DNA of 64,000 nt from positions 3,224,001 through 3,288,000 of the forward strand of contig NZ_CP013234.1 of assembly GCF_001584185.1 (NCBI RefSeq), in the 5' to 3' direction. The translations under genes were made by a program, and so were the position numbers. Position 1 is the stretch's first letter. Each line of letters opens with the position of its first letter. This DNA comes from Collimonas pratensis. Lineage in GTDB: Bacteria > Pseudomonadota > Gammaproteobacteria > Burkholderiales > Burkholderiaceae_D. The notes beneath the pieces were generated by a model, which was not told where the DNA came from, did no database searches, and saw only the letters and a list, made by a program, of their open reading frames with translations. Positions 36,179 to 44,522 of this stretch are shown one piece after another.

Positions 36179-37183
36179 TTATGCCGGCGCGCCTGTCCTC
36201 AGGCGTCGCCGGGCTGCGGCCCGCGCCGCCCAGTCGTCCGGCACGACAAATCCCCTGCTCGTTTCCAATCCGCTGCCATCTTCCAGGCGTAGGGTCGCCA
36301 GCAGCAGCGGCCCGGCGTCGTTGGCAAAATGCTGCGACAGCGCCACCCTGGCGTCGATCGGAGTCAGCATATCCCCTGGCGCCACTTTGGCTGGCGCCAG
36401 CCAGCTCTGGCGAGGCAATATCCAGTACATCGCAGCAGGATCCAGCTGCAAGGCTGACAAACTGCTCCAGTAACCACGACAAGCGTTGGCGGACACCCCA
36501 AGAGCGGGTGGCAAGCTCAGCGGCTCTTCGGGATAGAACAGCCAGCCTTTCACCAAAGCCTGGGCGGCCACGATCGGCTCGCTCAGATGTGCCTGAGCCG
36601 CGGGATGCAGCGACAAAGCCAGTTGCTGGTGCAACAGCTTTTGCATTTTCGAACCCAGCGAATCCGCCATGTCGCGGCCGATAAAATCGTCCGCCTGCGG
36701 GCTGGCGCCGCTGGTTGCCAGCAGATAGAACTTGCTGGCAAACTCCCAGTGGACCAAGGCGCCATTGAGCCGCAAGAGGAAATCGAATTCGCCGACCGTA
36801 TCGTTTTTGCTGGCCCGCACCTGTACGCTATGCGCTACCAGCAGCTGGCGCCGCTCGAAATAGAACGCCAGCAGCTTTTCGGCATAGAGGCCGAGGCGAG
36901 TCGAAGGCAGGCTGCCTATGTAGTCATGCAAATCCTGCAGCTTTTGCGGCTCCTGCTCCAGCGCGTTGAGCCATGGCGCCAGATCCGCGTCGACATAGGT
37001 GGCGATCCGGCCCTGCCATTGTGCTGCCAGCGGATCGAGCAGGTCGGGCGCATCCAGCAGCCAGGCCAGCGCCCGCACATGTGGATCGTGCAAATGATTC
37101 CAGCGGCGATGAAACTGTTCCTGGCAGGTCACGCCAGGCGTCACCGTCTCTAATCCTGCAGCTTCATTCCGGTATGTTGGCAT
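36179..37183 (-). CDS. DUF1853 family protein (possible PD-(D/E)XK fold)
   Basis: A 334-residue protein of the DUF1853 family. The conserved core is RLGLYAEKLLAFYFE (about residues 92-106), then GEFDFLLRL and VHWEFASKFYLL (about 129-152). The D-x(n)-E-x-K arrangement in the latter two resembles a PD-(D/E)XK nuclease core, but this is inference. It is the last gene of tsaB-rimI-udg-DUF1853 and overlaps the udg stop by 20 bp, so it is translationally coupled to a DNA-repair enzyme. No biochemical role is known to me. Confidence 0.82.
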   Translation of the reverse strand: MPTYRNEAAGLETVTPGVTCQEQFHRRWNHLHDPHVRALAWLLDAPDLLDPLAAQWQGRIATYVDADLAPWLNALEQEPQKLQDLHDYIGSLPSTRLGLYAEKLLAFYFERRQLLVAHSVQVRASKNDTVGEFDFLLRLNGALVHWEFASKFYLLATSGASPQADDFIGRDMADSLGSKMQKLLHQQLALSLHPAAQAHLSEPIVAAQALVKGWLFYPEEPLSLPPALGVSANACRGYWSSLSALQLDPAAMYWILPRQSWLAPAKVAPGDMLTPIDARVALSQHFANDAGPLLLATLRLEDGSGLETSRGFVVPDDWAARAAARRRLRTGAPA

Positions 37184-38066
37184 AGGTGCTCATCGCCAGG
37201 CACAGATCACTCCAGACCTTGCCCTTGTCCGCCAGTTGCCGCAGCAGATAGGCCGGGTGATAGGTCACGATCAAAGGACGCTCAGCATAACGATGGACGC
37301 TGCCGCGCAGCTTGGACACCGGCGTAGAGGGATCAAGCCCCAGCAGGGACAAGGCAGCGGTCTTGCCCAAGGCCACCAGCACGGTAGGCTGGATCAGTTC
37401 GATCTGGCGCTGCAGATATGGCAGGCAGGCCGCCACCTCGTCGGCAGCAGGCGGCCGGTCGCGCCCGTTTTCATCGGTCGGACGGCATTTGACGATGTTG
37501 GCGATATAGGCGTTTTCGCCGCGCGCAAGTCCCATCGCCAGCAGGATATTGTCGAGCAGCTTGCCGGCCGGGCCGACGAACGGTTCGCCCTGGCTATCCT
37601 CGTTACGGCCCGGGCCTTCGCCGATGAACAGCCATCTGGCCTTGCTATCGCCGACGCCGAACACCGTATTCTTGCGTCCGCGGCACAGCCCGCAGGCAGT
37701 ACATTCGGCAACCGCTTTCTGCAGCTGCGGCCAGTCCATCGCGGCCGGCGACTGTAGCGATGCAATAGCCCTGGCCGGCGCCGGTGGCGCAGGAATCGCG
37801 GCCTCATCTTCGGTCCAGGCCGAGGGCGCCGCATCCCGTGCCAGCGCAACAGCGGTTTCTGGTGCAGGCACTGCATAGGGCTGCAGCTCCGGATCGCTCA
37901 TGGCAACAGTGGGCGCGGGCGCCGCAACCGTCATATCTACCGGCGGCGAAACATCGGCCAGCTCCGCTCCGGTTTCGGTCGAGGCAAGCACGCCCTCGCG
38001 CCGCAGCCAGATCGGCCCCAGTCCAATCTCGTCAAGGAAAACGCTGCGCCTGCTCACTTCGCTCAT
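37164..38066 (-). CDS. Family 4 (Fe-S) uracil-DNA glycosylase
   Basis: A 300-residue protein. The first 110 residues are Ala/Pro-rich and probably disordered. The rest is a type-4 UDG: cysteines CTACGLC (about residues 125-131), motif A GEGPGRNEDSQGEPFVG, a NIVKCRP segment with a further cluster cysteine, and the late motif VTYHPAYLL. It removes uracil from DNA. The start at ATG 38066 overlaps the rimI stop (ATGA); a longer frame to 38243 runs inside rimI and is rejected. It is the third gene of the tsaB operon. Confidence 0.92.
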   Translation of the reverse strand: MSEVSRRSVFLDEIGLGPIWLRREGVLASTETGAELADVSPPVDMTVAAPAPTVAMSDPELQPYAVPAPETAVALARDAAPSAWTEDEAAIPAPPAPARAIASLQSPAAMDWPQLQKAVAECTACGLCRGRKNTVFGVGDSKARWLFIGEGPGRNEDSQGEPFVGPAGKLLDNILLAMGLARGENAYIANIVKCRPTDENGRDRPPAADEVAACLPYLQRQIELIQPTVLVALGKTAALSLLGLDPSTPVSKLRGSVHRYAERPLIVTYHPAYLLRQLADKGKVWSDLCLAMSTYANIPE

Positions 38067-38548
38067 AGGAACAGCCTCATGACGATCGCTTCTTCGCGCT
38101 GGTTGTCGGCGGCCGGATAATAATCGCGGCGGCGGCCGATCTCGGCAAAACCGTAGCGCTGATAAATCCCGATCGCGCGCGTATTGGAAGGCCGCACTTC
38201 CAGCAGCACCGACTGCATCTGCTGTTGCTGCGCCAGGATGCATACCTTATCCAGCAGCATCTTGCCGATGCCGCGCCTGTGCATGTCGCCGTGCACGCTG
38301 ATATTCAACAGATGAGCCTCGTCCAGCGCCGCCATCATGAAAAAATACCCCAGCAAGACGCCGTCGGCGTCGCGCAGCACCCAGCATTGGTAGCCGCTCT
38401 GGATCGAATCGACAAAATTGCCATGTGTCCATGGATGGGAATACACGCTCTTCTCAATCGCCACCACTTCGTCAAGGTCTTCGACACGCATCGCGGCGAA
38501 GGCCAGCGGCCGCCGCAAAGCGGGAGACTCTTGCAGGCTGGCGCTCAT
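38063..38548 (-). CDS. rimI: Ribosomal protein S18 alanine N-acetyltransferase
   Basis: A 161-residue GNAT acetyltransferase that modifies the N-terminus of ribosomal protein S18. The acetyl-CoA loop is HRRGIGKMLLDK (about residues 88-99), and the RimI signature VRPSNTRAIGIYQRYGFAEIGRRRDYY follows. It overlaps tsaB by 4 bp (ATGA) and udg by 4 bp. The tsaB-rimI pairing is widespread in bacteria and supports the call. Confidence 0.95.
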   Translation of the reverse strand: MSASLQESPALRRPLAFAAMRVEDLDEVVAIEKSVYSHPWTHGNFVDSIQSGYQCWVLRDADGVLLGYFFMMAALDEAHLLNISVHGDMHRRGIGKMLLDKVCILAQQQQMQSVLLEVRPSNTRAIGIYQRYGFAEIGRRRDYYPAADNQREEAIVMRLFL

Positions 38549-39255
38549 GGCAGCACCTTGGCCGCGCGCTCGGCGGTAGTGAGTGCGACTTTGTTACGTA
38601 AATACAAAGGCTGGGCTGCTACCGCGTTCAAGCCTTTACCTTGCGCAAAAGCGATGCTGCCCAACTCGGCAATCTGGCGCGCATTCGGCATCACCTCCGC
38701 CAAGCCCGCGGCGGCAAACGGCGCCGCGGCAAAAGCCTCGGCGTAGGCCGACAAACCGTTGCCGCAGGCTTGCAAGGCCTTTGCGCCAGCCTGCAATGGC
38801 AGCGGCAGCACGGCCGCAGGCGCCGACAAGGTCGGTTCGACCACGATTTGCCAATGGCCGTCGGCGAAACGGTATTGCGCCCAGTAGACTTCGCCCATAC
38901 GCGCGTCCAGCACGGCCAACACCTCGTCGGCGCCACTTAGTGCGCGGCAAGCCTGCGCCATGGCAGCCAGGGTCACCACCGGCAGCACCGGCAAGTCGGC
39001 GCCGAAGGCCAGGCCCTGGACGATGCCGCAGGCGGTGCGCACGCCGGTGAATGACCCGGGGCCGACGCCGAAGGCCAGCGCGTCGCACTGCGCCAGGCTG
39101 ATGCCGGCTTCGGCCAGCAAGCTTTGCACCATCGGCAAGATGGCGAGAGAATGGGTTTGCACACCCGCCGATTCGCGGGTAATCGCCTGGCCGTCGCGCA
39201 ACAAGGCGGCGGAAGCCAGTTCAGTGGATGTTTCGATGGCAAGAATTGTTTGCAT
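38545..39255 (-). CDS. tsaB: tRNA threonylcarbamoyladenosine biosynthesis protein TsaB
   Basis: A 236-residue ASKHA-fold protein, partner of TsaD and TsaE in making t6A37 in tRNAs that read ANN codons. The N-terminal ILAIETSTELASAALL motif and GVGPGSFTGVRTACGIVQGLAF (about residues 62-83) are diagnostic. I use ATG 39255 because the longer frame adds an atypical N-terminus. There is no clear Shine-Dalgarno; the start lies 5 nt from one arm of a 13-bp inverted repeat that holds a TAAAAT hexamer, so a leaderless message is possible. First gene of a four-gene overlapping operon. Confidence 0.95.
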   Translation of the reverse strand: MQTILAIETSTELASAALLRDGQAITRESAGVQTHSLAILPMVQSLLAEAGISLAQCDALAFGVGPGSFTGVRTACGIVQGLAFGADLPVLPVVTLAAMAQACRALSGADEVLAVLDARMGEVYWAQYRFADGHWQIVVEPTLSAPAAVLPLPLQAGAKALQACGNGLSAYAEAFAAAPFAAAGLAEVMPNARQIAELGSIAFAQGKGLNAVAAQPLYLRNKVALTTAERAAKVLP

Positions 39256-39260
39256 AAGCA

Positions 39261-39340
39261 GTATTTTACCGTGCCGCGCAGGCCTCCGAGCGGTATTCGA
39301 GCGGGATCGTCCAGATTGAGCCCCAGTCACGGTAAAATAC
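39261..39340. promoter_or_regulatory. Mirror-symmetric divergent promoter region (tsaB / thioredoxin-like)
   Basis: Perfect 13-bp arms GTATTTTACCGTG (39261-39273) and CACGGTAAAATAC (39328-39340) flank 54 bp. Each arm lies exactly 5 nt from the start codon of its gene and contains TAAAAT in the transcription direction, as a -10 box would. Confidence 0.6.
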
Positions 39341-39345
39341 CGGCT

Positions 39346-39768
39346 ATGCTGATCCTGACTCTCGACCGCCACAATCACTCGCAACTTGCCGACATCCTCA
39401 GTGACGACGGCTGGGTGGTGGCTTGCCTGTGTGCCGCCTGGTGCGGCAGTTGCCGGGAGTATTTAACGAATTTCACGGCGCTGGCGCAACGCCACCCGCA
39501 GGTGCAATTTGCCTGGATCGATATCGAAGACCAGGCTGAACTGGTGGGCGACCTGGATATCGATAATTTCCCCACTTTGCTGATCCAGCGCGGCGATGTG
39601 GTCGCCTTTCTGGCCCCGGTGGAAATGGATTTGCGCCTGGCGGAGCGCATCCTGCAGTCGCAGATGAGCAAGAGCGTGGAAGAATTACGGGCTGAAGCTG
39701 AGAGCAGTGAGGAACGCCGTTTGTGGCAGCAGGAAGGCAATTTGCTGCGGCGCCTGACTAACAGCTAA
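39346..39768 (+). CDS. Thioredoxin-family protein
   Basis: A 140-residue thioredoxin-fold protein. The active site is WCGSC at about residues 31-35 (typical thioredoxin is WCGPC). A cis-proline segment NFPTLLIQRGD is near residues 75-85. The C-terminal part after residue 105 is a charged helical extension (EELRAEAESSEERRLW) beyond the usual domain. There is no signal peptide, so it is cytoplasmic. The start codon follows a candidate promoter by only 5 nt. It is divergent from tsaB. Its redox partner is unknown. Confidence 0.88.
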   Translation: MLILTLDRHNHSQLADILSDDGWVVACLCAAWCGSCREYLTNFTALAQRHPQVQFAWIDIEDQAELVGDLDIDNFPTLLIQRGDVVAFLAPVEMDLRLAERILQSQMSKSVEELRAEAESSEERRLWQQEGNLLRRLTNS

Positions 39769-39796
39769 CTCACTCCCTAACGGGCTCTTAAGCTGT

Positions 39797-40711
39797 TCAG
39801 GACACCAGCCAGGGATCGCAATCCGGATGCGGAAACTGCGCCATCATGAAGTCGACAAAACTGCGCACCTTGGCCGATAGCAGCCGTCGGCTCGGATACA
39901 CCAGGCGCACCGCCACCTTGTTGATCTGATGCTCGGGGAGCACCCGCACTACCCGCCCCGCCGCCATGTCGTCGCCCAACGTGTAGGAACTGCGCATGGC
40001 GATGCCCATTCCGGCCAGCAGGCAATGCCGCAGCAGTTCCGTGTTGTTCGACATGACCTTGCTGGCAATCGGGATCACCGAGGTGCCTTCAGTCGATTGG
40101 AAGGTCCAGTGGTGGCGCAAGTGTTCCAGAGAAAAATTCAGGCAGGCGTGCCGCGCCAGATCCTCCGGTGCCTGTGGCGCGCCGTGCTCGGCAATATACG
40201 CCGGCGAAGCGCAGAGCAGCACTTCGGCGATGCCGAGCTGGCGTGCCACCATGCTGACATCGAACTTCTGGTTGACCGAGAAAATCCCGACATCGAAACC
40301 TTCTTCGATCAGATCGGCAGTGCGGTCAGACAGCGTCACATCCAGCTGGACATCCGGATATTGTTTCGAATACAGCGGCAGCAGACGCGCCAGCTGGGTC
40401 TGGCCAAAACCAATCTGCGAATAGATGTGCAAGGTGCCGGCAGGTTTGGTCGAGAGCACCGAGGCGGCCGCCTCCGCCTCATCGATTTCGTCGAGAATCT
40501 GGCGCACCCGCTCCAGGTAGGCCTGGCCCGGCTCTGTCAAAGCCATGCGGCGGGTCGAGCGGTGCAACAGGCGGATCCCGAGATGGTTCTCCAGATCGGC
40601 CACCAGGCGCGTGACGACAGCATTCGACATGTCGAGCACCTGGGCGGCAGCGACAAAGCTGCCCTGCTCCACCACTTTCGCGAATACGCGCATGGATTGC
40701 AAGCGGTCCAT
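39797..40711 (-). CDS. LysR-family transcriptional regulator
   Basis: A 304-residue LysR-type regulator (MDRLQSMRVFAKVVEQGSFV). The helix-turn-helix covers about residues 18-58 (AAAQVLDMSNAVVTRLVADL, LLHRSTRRM). The effector domain (GFGQTQLARLLPLYSKQYP...) is intact. It is convergent with the thioredoxin-like gene and lies upstream of a YdcF gene on the same strand. No divergent target is next to it, so the regulon is unknown. Confidence 0.9.
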   Translation of the reverse strand: MDRLQSMRVFAKVVEQGSFVAAAQVLDMSNAVVTRLVADLENHLGIRLLHRSTRRMALTEPGQAYLERVRQILDEIDEAEAAASVLSTKPAGTLHIYSQIGFGQTQLARLLPLYSKQYPDVQLDVTLSDRTADLIEEGFDVGIFSVNQKFDVSMVARQLGIAEVLLCASPAYIAEHGAPQAPEDLARHACLNFSLEHLRHHWTFQSTEGTSVIPIASKVMSNNTELLRHCLLAGMGIAMRSSYTLGDDMAAGRVVRVLPEHQINKVAVRLVYPSRRLLSAKVRSFVDFMMAQFPHPDCDPWLVS

Positions 40712-40769
40712 CCAAATTATCCTTATTTCCCGTAGAAGTAGTTGAGCGCCAGCGCGCCCGCTCGCCGCT

Positions 40770-41531
40770 TTAGTGCAGTACCGGCTTCACTGCCGGCGCA
40801 TTCCAGCCCAGCAGGTTATACGCATGATAGCGCCATACGCCGATGTACTCGCTGAGCGCCAGATCGGTTACCCAAAAATTGTAGGCCAGCGGAAACCAGT
40901 TGCCCTTGGCCGCCAGGTAATCGGCCCGCGCCGGTTTGGCGTCGACCCCGAAATGGGAAAAATACAGCAGGCTGCGGCGCATATGAATGCCCGATGTCAC
41001 CAGCACCACCTGGCCCGCATAGGGTTTAAGCAAGGGCGCGCTGAACTGCGCATTTTGCCATGTATTCTTGCTGCTTGTCTCCAGCGTCAGATCGGCCTTA
41101 TCCACTCCCAGCTGCTCCAGGTAGGTGGCATAGACAATCGCTTCGGCAACGCCGCGCCGCTGCGGGTCGCCGCCGCTGACGATCACTTTGCATTGCCCCG
41201 CGGTCTTTCTGCAAGCGCCGTACAAGGCTGCCGTCTTGGCCACGCGTCCGTAGGCAAATGTGCCGGTCTCGACCGTGCCGGCAACTGGTTCGGTGCCTGC
41301 GCCAAGCAGGACGATGGCATTCTGTTTAGCCCAATGCATATCCGCCACGGCGGCGCCAGCGGCATATGGCGCTTGCAAGCTGTCGAGCAAATATTTCGGC
41401 AGGATACCGACGCCGGTGGCGATAAACAACAGCAGCGCCAGCGCATACGACAGACGGCCGGCACGGCGCCAGTGAATGAGCGTGAGTATGGTGGCGGCCG
41501 CGATAAGAAGGAAGAGAATAATGAAAGTCAT
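40770..41531 (-). CDS. YdcF/DUF218 family membrane protein
   Basis: A 253-residue protein with two N-terminal transmembrane stretches (residues 1-17 and about 29-46) and a periplasmic DUF218 domain. Motifs: AIVLLGAGTEP (about 72-82), VIVSGGDPQRRGVAEA (about 116-131), TSSKNTWQNA (about 149-158) and VTSGIHMRRSL (about 176-186). Relatives include SanA/ElyC, linked to envelope integrity, but the biochemical activity is not established. It follows the 112-residue gene on the same strand. Confidence 0.88.
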   Translation of the reverse strand: MTFIILFLLIAAATILTLIHWRRAGRLSYALALLLFIATGVGILPKYLLDSLQAPYAAGAAVADMHWAKQNAIVLLGAGTEPVAGTVETGTFAYGRVAKTAALYGACRKTAGQCKVIVSGGDPQRRGVAEAIVYATYLEQLGVDKADLTLETSSKNTWQNAQFSAPLLKPYAGQVVLVTSGIHMRRSLLYFSHFGVDAKPARADYLAAKGNWFPLAYNFWVTDLALSEYIGVWRYHAYNLLGWNAPAVKPVLH

Positions 41532-41578
41532 GTTGGCGGCATCAAGTTACATAGGAACTGCCGGATTGCAGGAGCCGT

Positions 41579-41917
41579 TCATTTGAACAGCAGAGCCATG
41601 AAGCTGACCACCAGCGCCAGTATGGCGATGCCAACGCCGACGCCGCACAGCAGGCTGGCGCGCGCCAGTTTGGCGTCTACTCCCTGCACCTCCCGCTCCA
41701 GCAACGGCAAGGCCGCGCTCAGTTGCTCCGCCAGCGCCTTGATGTCGCCCGCGTTCTGTAAAGACGCGCCCTGCAACTCTGCCACCTGCTGTTGCAGAAT
41801 CTGGATCTGGCTCTCCTCCGTATTCCCTTTGCGACGGGTAAAAACCGGCATCGCCACCGAAATAATATCGCTGACATACGGAAGCACCGCCTTTGTTACC
41901 GAAAGCCATGCTGACAT
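41579..41917 (-). CDS. Small coiled-coil membrane protein of unknown function
   Basis: A 112-residue protein. Residues about 35-80 form a likely coiled coil (SQIQILQQQVAELQGASLQ and AEQLSAALPLLEREVQG). Residues about 90-111 form a C-terminal transmembrane helix (CGVGVGIAILALVVSFMALLF). GGAGG lies 4 nt before the ATG, which supports real translation. It lies between a YbbA-type ABC ATPase and a YdcF gene, all on the minus strand. I recognise no family. It could be a tail-anchored scaffold, which is inference. Confidence 0.7.
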   Translation of the reverse strand: MSAWLSVTKAVLPYVSDIISVAMPVFTRRKGNTEESQIQILQQQVAELQGASLQNAGDIKALAEQLSAALPLLEREVQGVDAKLARASLLCGVGVGIAILALVVSFMALLFK

Positions 41918-41973
41918 CCACCACCCTCCAATTCCCTGCCTGTTCTGTAGCGCGAATCCGGGTTGATCCGGAC

Positions 41974-42723
41974 CTACTGAAATATCTGCTTATCCGTCGC
42001 CGCTGTATCGCCCGGCCGCAGCAAACGGCCGGCGGCAATCGTGATGGTCTGGCGGCACAACTCGGCAATCGAGGTATCGTGCGTCACCAGCACCAGGGTC
42101 GAGCCGCGCTCCTGGTTCAAATCGAACATCAACTGAATCACCGCGTCGCCGGTTGCAGCGTCAAGGCTGCCGGTAGGCTCGTCGGCGAACAGTAGTGGCG
42201 GCTCAGTCACGAAAGCGCGCGCCAATGCCACGCGTTGCTGCTCGCCACCCGACAGGTATTTGGGATAATGCTGCAAACGACTGCCCAGGCCGACCCGCTC
42301 CAGCTTGGCTTGCGCCTTTTCGCGTGCATCTTTGTCGCCCCGCAGTTCGAGCGGCAGCATGACGTTTTCCAGCGCGCTCAGATGGCTCAGCAGCTGGAAA
42401 GACTGGAACACGAAACCCAGCTTTTCCTTGCGCAGGCCGGCGCGGCCATCTTCATCCAGCGCAAAGATATCGCTGCCGTCGATGCGCACCGTGCCAGAAG
42501 ATGGCGTGTCCAGGCCCGCCAGCAAGCCTAGCAAAGTCGACTTGCCGGAACCGGAGGCGCCGACAATCGCCAGCGTAGTGCCGCCCTGGACGTTAAAATT
42601 GATATCATCAAGAATCACCAGCTCGCCGCTGGCGTCGGCGACGCGCTTGGTCAAGCGCTGGACATCGATGGCCGGAGCCCTGGAATTCACCGTTGCAGGA
42701 TTAACAGAAGAGGACTGAGGCAT
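41974..42723 (-). CDS. ybbA: ABC transporter ATP-binding protein (YbbA/LolD type)
   Basis: A 249-residue ATPase. Walker A is GASGSGKST (about residues 55-63), the Q-loop is VFQSFQLL, the signature is [14 protein letters not shown], and Walker B is [12 protein letters not shown]. It belongs to the MacB/LolD-like group that works with FtsX-type permeases. It is divergent from tesA with start codons overlapping if the longest tesA frame is used, the same neighbour pair as E. coli ybbA-tesA. The permease (ybbP) normally follows, but here a small coiled-coil protein does, so the ATPase lacks an adjacent partner. Confidence 0.9.
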   Translation of the reverse strand: MPQSSSVNPATVNSRAPAIDVQRLTKRVADASGELVILDDINFNVQGGTTLAIVGASGSGKSTLLGLLAGLDTPSSGTVRIDGSDIFALDEDGRAGLRKEKLGFVFQSFQLLSHLSALENVMLPLELRGDKDAREKAQAKLERVGLGSRLQHYPKYLSGGEQQRVALARAFVTEPPLLFADEPTGSLDAATGDAVIQLMFDLNQERGSTLVLVTHDTSIAELCRQTITIAAGRLLRPGDTAATDKQIFQ

Positions 42724-42775
42724 GCAGATTATCGACTCCGGGTTGAAGAATGGTTGTCAGGAACGGATTGCGCGT

Positions 42776-43414
42776 ATGACCGGCAAGATCGCCAGCAGTT
42801 CGCGGCGGGCTGTCATTCTGCTCGGCCTGCTAGGTCTAGTATGGACGAACAATGCTTATTCTGCAGCAAAAACGATACTGGTGTTAGGCGACAGCCTTTC
42901 CGCGGAATACGGCCTGGAGCGCGGCAGCGGCTGGGTGGCGCTGTTGCAGCAGCGGCTGCAGGCTGAAAAAATTGACGCTACCATCACCAACGCCAGCATC
43001 AGCGGCGAAACCACCAGCGGCGGCAAGACGCGCCTGCCGGCCTTGCTGCAGCACAAGCCGGATATTGTCATCATCGAGCTGGGCGCCAACGATGCACTGC
43101 GCGGCCTGTCGCTGAGCGCCACCGAAAGCAACCTGCGCGCCATGATCGGCGCTGCCCAACAAGCGAAATCCAAGGTGCTGCTGGTGGGCATGCGGATACC
43201 GCCCAACTACGGCCGCGACTATACCGAAAAATTCTTTGCGCAGTATGCAACGCTGGCAAAGCAAGCCAAGGTGGCGCTAGTGCCCTTCCTGCTGGACGGC
43301 GTCGCCGACAAGCCGGACATGTTCCAGGCCGACCGCATGCACCCGCTGGCCCAGGCCCATCCGATCATACTGAATAACATCTGGCCGGGATTGAAGCCGC
43401 TGCTGGCGAAATAG
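42776..43414 (+). CDS. tesA: Arylesterase / GDSL lipase (TesA)
   Basis: A periplasmic SGNH-hydrolase of about 212 residues with esterase, thioesterase and lysophospholipase activity in relatives. The signal peptide is visible (TGKIASSSRRAVILLGLLG...NNAYSA). The catalytic serine is in LGDSLSAEYG, the oxyanion glycine is in the TSGG region, the asparagine is in ELGANDALRG, and the Asp/His pair is in DRMHPLAQAH. I start at ATG 42776, which leaves a standard signal peptide; the frame is open to an ATG at 42722 that overlaps the divergent ybbA start. Length is normal. Confidence 0.92.
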   Translation: MTGKIASSSRRAVILLGLLGLVWTNNAYSAAKTILVLGDSLSAEYGLERGSGWVALLQQRLQAEKIDATITNASISGETTSGGKTRLPALLQHKPDIVIIELGANDALRGLSLSATESNLRAMIGAAQQAKSKVLLVGMRIPPNYGRDYTEKFFAQYATLAKQAKVALVPFLLDGVADKPDMFQADRMHPLAQAHPIILNNIWPGLKPLLAK

Positions 43415-43672
43415 TCTTTGAGCATGCGTTTCGAGCGGCGATCAATCAACGGCAACACCAGCCAGGATTACTATCTATCGCAGGGTGCCTGCGGATAGCT
43501 GCCACGCCTGGCACGCACAAGCTGCCGGCAGCTCCGAAAACCGGAAGCTTTCCAGAAAAACCCGGCTCATTCGCAAGAATATTCCTACAGATTTGGAAGA
43601 TCTCTTTTCTTAGAATACGGCTTGCTGTCATCGAACCCGGTCACAGCCCTCCTCCAATTCCTAGAGAAAGCA

Positions 43673-44428
43673 ATGAAGATACTTCTCAAATCCGCCATCG
43701 CCGCCAGCCTGCTGGCTACTGCCATGACATCGGCATTTTCAGCTGAGACCGACGTGCACTGGTCCTATCATGGCAAGGTCGATCCGACCCATTGGGCCGA
43801 CGGCGTTCCAGATAATGCCGCCTGCCGTTCCGGTCACCGGCAATCGCCGATCGCCTTGTCCGAAGCCACTGCCCAGCGCGTCGCCAGCAAGGACTTTGCG
43901 ATCCACTACGAAGCCGGCAGCGTCGCTCTGCTGAATAACGGCCATACCATCCAGGCCAATGTCAGCGATGCCAACGACACCGTGGTCTACAAAGGCGAAT
44001 CATACAAGCTTGATCAATTCCATTTCCACACCCCCAGTGAGCACACCTTGGATGGGAAATCCTATCCGATGGAACTGCATCTGGTGAACAAGGGCAGCAA
44101 CGGACAAATCACCGTGGTTGGCATCTTCATCCAGGAGGGCGCAGAAAATCCGGCGCTGGAGCCAGTCTTTGTCGATCTGCCGGCAACCCAGGCAACCGCT
44201 GGACGACAGGCGCAAGTCGATATCGCGGCCTTGTTACCGAGCGACAAAAAAGCCTTGGTCTACTCCGGCTCGCTGACTACGCCACCCTGCTCGGAATCGG
44301 TCAACTGGATCGTGCTGGAACAGCCAATCGCCATGTCGAAGCAACAGATTGCCGCATTCAAGGCGATCTTCCGCGACAACCACCGGCCACTGCAGAAATT
44401 GAATCACCGCCAAGTCAACGAGGAATAA
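43673..44428 (+). CDS. Periplasmic alpha-class carbonic anhydrase
   Basis: A 251-residue exported zinc enzyme that interconverts CO2 and bicarbonate. The signal peptide ends near residue 23 (SAFSAE). Family motifs are RSGHRQSPIAL, the zinc histidines in QFHFHTPSEH and MELHLVNKG, and the substrate-site segment SLTTPPCSESVNW with a conserved disulphide cysteine (the other is in NAACRSGH). I start at ATG 43673, with AGAGAAAG upstream; a longer frame lacks a ribosome site. The 258-bp gap before it shows no other gene. It is monocistronic. Confidence 0.95.
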   Translation: MKILLKSAIAASLLATAMTSAFSAETDVHWSYHGKVDPTHWADGVPDNAACRSGHRQSPIALSEATAQRVASKDFAIHYEAGSVALLNNGHTIQANVSDANDTVVYKGESYKLDQFHFHTPSEHTLDGKSYPMELHLVNKGSNGQITVVGIFIQEGAENPALEPVFVDLPATQATAGRQAQVDIAALLPSDKKALVYSGSLTTPPCSESVNWIVLEQPIAMSKQQIAAFKAIFRDNHRPLQKLNHRQVNEE

Positions 44429-44461
44429 TTTTCCACACCATTTTCTCTGCCGCACAGACAG

Positions 44462-44493
44462 AAAAAAGCCCATGCGACTTACGTTGCATGGGC
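44462..44493 (-). terminator. Rho-independent terminator of ppiD
   Basis: The 8-bp stem GCCCATGC (44468-44475) and GCATGGGC (44486-44493) is followed on the minus strand by six T. It lies 30 bp past the ppiD stop. Confidence 0.88.
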
Positions 44494-44522
44494 CGTTCTG
44501 ATCAGGCTAGAAGCTTCCGGCT

